The notes beneath the pieces were generated by a model, which saw only the letters and a list, made by a program, of their open reading frames with translations, had not been told where the DNA came from and did not search any database. The position numbers and the translations under genes were made by a program. Positions 21,808-25,664 of a stretch of DNA of 25,664 bases are shown here, piece after piece. This DNA comes from DATMRF01 sp035566435 (GTDB taxonomy: Bacteria > Verrucomicrobiota > Verrucomicrobiia > Limisphaerales > UBA8199): NCBI GenBank assembly GCA_035566435.1, contig DATMRF010000063.1, positions 1-25,664 on the forward strand, given 5' to 3'. The first letter of the stretch is position 1. Each line of letters opens with the position of its first letter.

Positions 21808-23235
21808 CTACGTTTCGGCCGCGGTTTGCTGGAGCAACTCCCACGCGGCTCGCACGTGGCGTTCTTCGGTATGGGTTTGGCCGACGCACAGGCGCAGTGT
21901 GTACCGGCCATTGAGCACCGCGTGGGTCATGTAAACTTTGCCGGTCTGATTCAGGCGCTCCAACAGCCGCCGATTGAAATCGTCCCCGGCTCGATGCGCG
22001 AAGCAGACCAGGTTCAGCGGCGCCGGGGCCATCAGCTCAAAATCCTTTGACTGCTCCACCCAACGGGCAAACTCCTGCGCGAGTTGGACGTGCCGCCGGA
22101 TGTGATGCTGCAAACCCTCGACGCCGTAATGGCGGATCACGAACCAAAGCTTGAGCGCGCGAAACCGCCGGCCCAACGGCACCTGCCAGTCGCGGTAATC
22201 TATGACCGCGCCCGATTCCGTCGCCTGGTTGCGTAAATACTCCGGCAGCACGCTAAGCGTTTTGATCAGCGCGGCGCGGTCCGCGACATAGAAACAGTCG
22301 CAGTCAAAGTTCGTAAACATCCATTTATGCGGGTTGAAGGCGTACGAATCCGCCAAATCCAGACCCAAATGGATATGCCGGAATTCCGGGCACACCGCCG
22401 CCGTGCCGCACATGGCTCCATCGACATGCATCCACAAACCGTGCTCACGGCAAATCCGGCCTATCTCGTGCAAGGGATCGAACCCGTTCGACGAAGTCGT
22501 GCCAACGGTCACCGATACGAGACAGGGTGTTAATCCAGATTGGCGATCCTGTGCGAGTTGGTTTTCGAGGTCCCCAGGTCGCATCGCGCACCGTTCATCC
22601 ACCGGAATTACCCTAAGGTTCTCCCGGCCCAGTCCGGCAACCTTCGCCGCTTTCTCGACCGACGAATGCGCGTGGGGCGAGGTATAGGCCACTAGGCGGC
22701 CATCGCAGCCACGCTCGTTGCTCTGAAACCCGGTGGCGCGCTCGCGTGCGGCGAGCAAGGCGCACAGTACGGCGCTCGAAGCGCTGTCCTGAATCACGCC
22801 TCCGCCGGGACCGCTTGACTTGAACTTCTCCGGAAGCGCGAGCAGGTCCGCGACCCAATCCAGCATGTGCGTTTCGAGCTCAGTGCAGGCGGGGCTTGTC
22901 GCCCATAACATTCCCTGCACTCCCAACCCTGCGGATAATAGCTCCCCAAGAATGGAGGGCCCCGAATTATTGGCTGGGAAATAAGCGAAAAAGTTGGGCG
23001 ATTGCCAATGCGTAATGCCTGGGAGGATCAGACGGTTCATATCCGCGAGGATGGCCTCGAAAGGTTCCCCTTGAGTCGGCGGGCTCGAGGGCAGCGCGGC
23101 GCGGAGTTGACCGGCTTTGCTTCGAGAAAGAACCGGCAGCGTTTCGACCCGCGCCTGGTAATCCGCCACCCAGTCAACGACCGCATGTCCCCACCGGCGG
23201 AATTCCTCTGGAGCCATGTGAAAGTTTTTTTCCAT
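21808..23235 (-). CDS. PLP-dependent aromatic-L-amino-acid decarboxylase-like enzyme
   Basis: A 475-residue group II decarboxylase. ITHWQSPNFFAYFPANNS (74-91) forms the substrate pocket, and WATSPACTELE (111-121) is a family hallmark. HAHSS with H190 stacks on PLP, D272 in MHVDGAM binds the pyridine nitrogen, and K304 in NPHKWMF forms the Schiff base. VIDYRDWQVPLGRRF keeps the catalytic Tyr (Y347) that separates true decarboxylases from aldehyde synthases. The usual HVDAAYAG is HVDGAMCG here, a change near the cofactor. Probable substrates are tryptophan, tyrosine or DOPA, giving aryl amines; this cannot be narrowed further from sequence. Start 23235 removes 20 residues of unlike sequence. 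It is monocistronic or follows the secreted protein gene at 23363. Confidence 0.92.
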   Translation of the reverse strand: MEKNFHMAPEEFRRWGHAVVDWVADYQARVETLPVLSRSKAGQLRAALPSSPPTQGEPFEAILADMNRLILPGITHWQSPNFFAYFPANNSGPSILGELLSAGLGVQGMLWATSPACTELETHMLDWVADLLALPEKFKSSGPGGGVIQDSASSAVLCALLAARERATGFQSNERGCDGRLVAYTSPHAHSSVEKAAKVAGLGRENLRVIPVDERCAMRPGDLENQLAQDRQSGLTPCLVSVTVGTTSSNGFDPLHEIGRICREHGLWMHVDGAMCGTAAVCPEFRHIHLGLDLADSYAFNPHKWMFTNFDCDCFYVADRAALIKTLSVLPEYLRNQATESGAVIDYRDWQVPLGRRFRALKLWFVIRHYGVEGLQHHIRRHVQLAQEFARWVEQSKDFELMAPAPLNLVCFAHRAGDDFNRRLLERLNQTGKVYMTHAVLNGRYTLRLCVGQTHTEERHVRAAWELLQQTAAET

Positions 23236-23321
23236 GGCCCCAGAAGATAAAACACTTGCCCTTGCTGGCCAGCGATTTCCCCAGACTCTGACCAACCAAC
23301 GCGCGTCGCGTCAGTCGCCTC

Positions 23322-23353
23322 GTTTTACCGTTCTGACGCTTCAACGTCTTAAC
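23322..23353. repeat. 8-bp degenerate tandem repeat (4 units), second copy
   Basis: GTTTTACC, GTTCTGAC, GCTTCAAC, GTCTTAAC: four octamers in the spacer before the decarboxylase gene. It parallels the array at 7289-7320 unit for unit. Confidence 0.85.
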
Positions 23354-23362
23354 GCCTCGCTG

Positions 23363-24064
23363 TCAGCCCATCTTCTTCTTGGCCGCCTCGGGCACCTCGA
23401 TGTTGGTCGTGCCGACATCCTTTATTTCCACCGTCGTCGTCCTATCGACATCCCTATCCTCACCATTGAAGTTGACCGTCCCTTGCACCTTGAGCTCGTA
23501 TTTCGACAGTACGCCGTCTTTCGTCCAGAATTTAACCGAACCCTTCGCATTCTTCGGTTCCGGCGCATTGCCGCCGCGCCGGCCGCCGAACCCGACTAAT
23601 TCCTTCGCGCCGGCTTCGGTCAGGTCGCCAGAGTAAGCGTCACCGTCCTTTTTCAGCTCTTTGGCTTTGTCCGCGAGGTCCGCGACTTCCGCCACCGGTG
23701 CTTTGAAGGTTTGTAGTCGCCGCACCAGGAACCGCCTCGGACCTGGATCTGTGTTGGCCGCCATGTCCGACAGCGATTGCCAGTCCTGGTCCGCCGCTTT
23801 GACCGCCCCCTTGCCGCCTTGTACAAAAGCTTCGGTGGTGTTGTCGCCGAACGTCATAGATAAGCAGACCAGGCCCTCTTTGTCGGTCTTGCCGTCGGTA
23901 GTGCCGTTGAAATTCCCGGCCTCCATAGTTGATTTCCAGCTATAGTTCCCCTTGTCTCCCAACTTCTTCGCCGCGCCGGTAACGTCCTCTTTGGCGCCTG
24001 CTTCCGCCGCGAGCAGCGACCCAGCCACCATCATTACAATTCCGAGCAGAATGTTTCTTTTCAT
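23363..24064 (-). CDS. Secreted protein of unknown function
   Basis: A 233-residue protein from ATG 24064; 56 upstream codons in frame look non-coding. It has a clear signal peptide (MKRNILLGIVMMVAGSLLAA, cleavage near AEA). The mature part contains SWKSTMEAGNFNGTTDGK, a central basic-acidic helical region (VADLADKAKELKKDGDAYSG), a GGRRGG turn, and a C-terminal beta-rich segment (VKFWTKDGVLSKYELKVQGT) with Asp/Glu-rich strands. The layout of alternating antiparallel strands carrying a model-substrate-like pattern resembles LolA/LppX-type lipoprotein carriers, but there is no lipobox and no family was recognised. It lies between the ceramidase-like gene and the decarboxylase, all on one strand, and may be transcribed with either. 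Confidence 0.85.
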   Translation of the reverse strand: MKRNILLGIVMMVAGSLLAAEAGAKEDVTGAAKKLGDKGNYSWKSTMEAGNFNGTTDGKTDKEGLVCLSMTFGDNTTEAFVQGGKGAVKAADQDWQSLSDMAANTDPGPRRFLVRRLQTFKAPVAEVADLADKAKELKKDGDAYSGDLTEAGAKELVGFGGRRGGNAPEPKNAKGSVKFWTKDGVLSKYELKVQGTVNFNGEDRDVDRTTTVEIKDVGTTNIEVPEAAKKKMG

Positions 24065-24182
24065 AATTGAGTTTATATTGAGTTGGATTGCACACCACAA
24101 CGCCCGCCGCGCGGACCTTGCCACTGCCTTTCGAGCGCTATCTAAACCCCTTTCCCAGACCCCGGCAAGCCGGTAATTGCCC

Positions 24183-25445
24183 TCAATTCCCCTGGGTGGA
24201 GAGGTGTGGCGGCCGGGGGCAAGCGTCAACAAACTTCAGCGCTTCGTTGACCAGGATTTCGCCCGTGCGTTCCCCCAGACTCGTGCGCGTGATATAGGCA
24301 TAACGTTCGAAGCTGTCGAAATCCTCCTTCGTCAGGATATAGCCGTAGGCGTCGTTCGTCAGGCCAAAGAGGAGGTTATGCTCCCCGTGCATTTTGCGTT
24401 TGAGGTAGTAGCCGATGTTCGGCAGCGCTTCGCCGGGAATCGTCAGGATTTGCGCGTTCCCCACGTTCACCACGTTGACCTGCGCCGTCACGGCGTCTGC
24501 ACTCACTCCGCTGACGGAAGGCATTTGCTTCATTAACGCGCGCATCCCGGGAGAATCCACTGGCAGCGACACCGACCGGGCCGCGCAAAAGAGTCCGGGA
24601 GAAGCCTGTAGCGGTGCGTCCCGAACAATCCGCAGGGCTTCATCCGCCAGCAACGTCCCGATCCGCCGGCATTCGGGCCAATCCCGGGCCTCGCCACCGC
24701 CGGGCAGTCGGTTATCGGCAGTCACCATGCCACCCTGGGCGCTATTCATAAAAATGCCCGTTCCTCCGCCCTTAGCGGATAGCTCATCGTAGAGGGGTCC
24801 GACGAGGTCCGGGCTGCACACACCCGCCTGAGTGCCCAACACCTCGGGGTGAATCGCATAATTCACCAGTATCGCGAAGGGTTTGCCCGACTCATCCACT
24901 ACCTGGATGACGCTGCAGCGGGGATCATACAATTGCTCCGCATAGTAGTTATAGGCGATCTTGCCTTTGGCCGTGCCGGTAGCGATCCGAATTCGCGCAG
25001 GTTGCAATGTCGTGACGGCCTCGCTAAGAGCTTCGGTCATGCGTCGGCAAACGGTCTCCAAATATTTCGGGTCGCTCGCAGTGCCGCCCTTGCCATCGGG
25101 AAATCCGTAGCAATCCGGCGCGCTATGCGTATGCGTCGCGCCAATCAGGATGTTCCCCGCCGGAATTCCTTTCACCTCCGCACGGACGCGGTTACCCAGC
25201 ACTGCCGGAAATCCCAGGAAATCCGAACTCACAAACGCCACGCGTGTTGCCCCGTCTTCCAGCACCAAAGCCCGCACAGTCAACTCGCCTTCCTTGCGCG
25301 AAACGGGGTGCGACGGGCCGATGCCGCCAATAACGGGCAGCAACGGGTCTGGGGTGACGTTGCGCACGGCGATGGCTGCCCGAAACGCAGCGGCCGCATC
25401 GAAAACGGCGACGACTAAACAGATGAAAACGACCAAGTGTTTCAT
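24183..25445 (-). CDS. Secreted neutral-ceramidase-like hydrolase
   Basis: A 420-residue protein from ATG 25445, where a signal peptide begins (MKHLVVFICLVVAVFDAAAA); 58 upstream in-frame codons are not typical. It matches the N-terminal catalytic domain of neutral/alkaline non-lysosomal ceramidases, zinc amidases that split ceramide to sphingosine and fatty acid. GATHTHSAP gives H105/H107, NYAIHPEVLG gives H199, IPGEALPNIG gives E339, and NDAYGYILTKED gives Y367/Y369, covering the expected zinc ligands. The MNSAQGGMV segment (233-241) replaces the usual NSGDVSPN. It is shorter than Pseudomonas ceramidase (about 640 residues) because the C-terminal Ig-like domain is missing. Many such short proteins in Verrucomicrobia and Planctomycetes are uncharacterised, so another amide or ester substrate is possible. 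Confidence 0.86.
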   Translation of the reverse strand: MKHLVVFICLVVAVFDAAAAFRAAIAVRNVTPDPLLPVIGGIGPSHPVSRKEGELTVRALVLEDGATRVAFVSSDFLGFPAVLGNRVRAEVKGIPAGNILIGATHTHSAPDCYGFPDGKGGTASDPKYLETVCRRMTEALSEAVTTLQPARIRIATGTAKGKIAYNYYAEQLYDPRCSVIQVVDESGKPFAILVNYAIHPEVLGTQAGVCSPDLVGPLYDELSAKGGGTGIFMNSAQGGMVTADNRLPGGGEARDWPECRRIGTLLADEALRIVRDAPLQASPGLFCAARSVSLPVDSPGMRALMKQMPSVSGVSADAVTAQVNVVNVGNAQILTIPGEALPNIGYYLKRKMHGEHNLLFGLTNDAYGYILTKEDFDSFERYAYITRTSLGERTGEILVNEALKFVDACPRPPHLSTQGN

Positions 25446-25561
25446 ATCAGTTGAGGAGTTTGGTACCGCCAAGTAAGACAGGTTGCGGAGGGCGAGGCAA
25501 GCTCTGCGAACAATCCCAAATCGAGGTGGCGTAAGAGTGGTTGTGTAAAAGCGTAGAGAGC

Positions 25562-25621
25562 GGGTGTATCGGGGTTTAGAGACAAATGAAAACCCAAACC
25601 TTAACGAAAGGCGATACACCC
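25562..25621. repeat. Inverted repeat directly before an ATG
   Basis: GGGTGTATCG (25562-25571) is the exact reverse complement of CGATACACCC (25612-25621), and an inner GGGTTT/AAACCC pair can form as well. The right arm ends immediately before ATG 25622. It could be a leader hairpin hiding a start, or the end of a mobile element whose remainder lies outside the window. Confidence 0.75.
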
Positions 25622-25664
25622 ATGAGAGCCTGCGAAGCCCTCACCTACGAGCCTGCCGCCTGTT
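25586..25664 (+). CDS. Start of a plus-strand reading frame cut by window edge
   Basis: An open frame from ATG 25586 (MKTQTLTKGDTP, then MRACEALTYEPAAC) to the right edge, with a second in-frame ATG at 25622 directly after a hairpin arm. Only 26 codons are visible and no family is recognisable. It is divergent from the ceramidase-like gene, which suits a real gene start or an insertion element. Confidence 0.4.
   Translation, partial: MKTQTLTKGDTPMRACEALTYEPAAC

Overview
The window looks like a stretch of chromosome from a soil or freshwater member of the Verrucomicrobiota, probably close to Pedosphaera/Limisphaerales. No single gene proves this. The evidence is the GC-rich sequence, a verrucomicrobial-type prepilin-like protein ([20 protein letters not shown] N-terminus), Ig-like secreted proteins, a Tat-exported Gfo/Idh/MocA oxidoreductase, futalosine-pathway menaquinone synthesis, starts that mostly lack Shine-Dalgarno sequences, and many short degenerate repeats between and inside genes. 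No rRNA, tRNA or CRISPR was recognised.

Layout. 1-2468 (minus): a ModE-like regulator, a prepilin-like secreted protein, a short relic resembling the C-terminus of a molybdate/anion-binding protein, and the start of a large exported protein with Ig-like segments and a CxxCH site that runs off the left edge. 2469-3508: about 1 kb without genes, containing three tandem arrays with a period near 10 bp and two hairpin elements. 3509-4747 (plus): a CvpA-like membrane protein. 4900-7114 (minus): an overlapping trio of polyprenyl diphosphate synthase, ECF sigma factor and membrane anti-sigma-like protein. 7332-10001 (plus): a Ski2-like helicase carrying two in-frame repeat arrays. 10060-14429 (minus): a small CBM48-like protein, MqnD, ribosomal protein S15 and polynucleotide phosphorylase with a long Arg/Gly/Asp tail.

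14737-19931 (minus) is the most coherent functional unit. A short-chain dehydrogenase, an alginate-lyase-superfamily polysaccharide lyase, a GH88 unsaturated glucuronyl hydrolase and an Old Yellow Enzyme-type flavin oxidoreductase lie in one operon-like run, with TAATG coupling at one junction and an 8-nt overlap at another. The lyase would make unsaturated uronate oligomers, GH88 would release the terminal unsaturated sugar, and the SDR could reduce the resulting keto-deoxy uronate. The flavoprotein is an unexpected extra partner. Two palindromic elements have entered this unit, one between genes and one in frame inside the GH88 gene.

20184-25445 holds a Tat-exported Gfo/Idh/MocA oxidoreductase (plus), an aromatic-amino-acid-decarboxylase-like PLP enzyme, a small secreted protein of unknown function and a secreted neutral-ceramidase-like hydrolase (all minus). 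A plus-strand reading frame begins at a hairpin at the right edge and is cut off by the window end.

The most unusual features are the density and variety of degenerate micro-repeats (7-, 8- and 10-bp periods), several translated in frame, and the apparent decay of a molybdate locus with a pilin-like gene between its regulator and the transporter relic.
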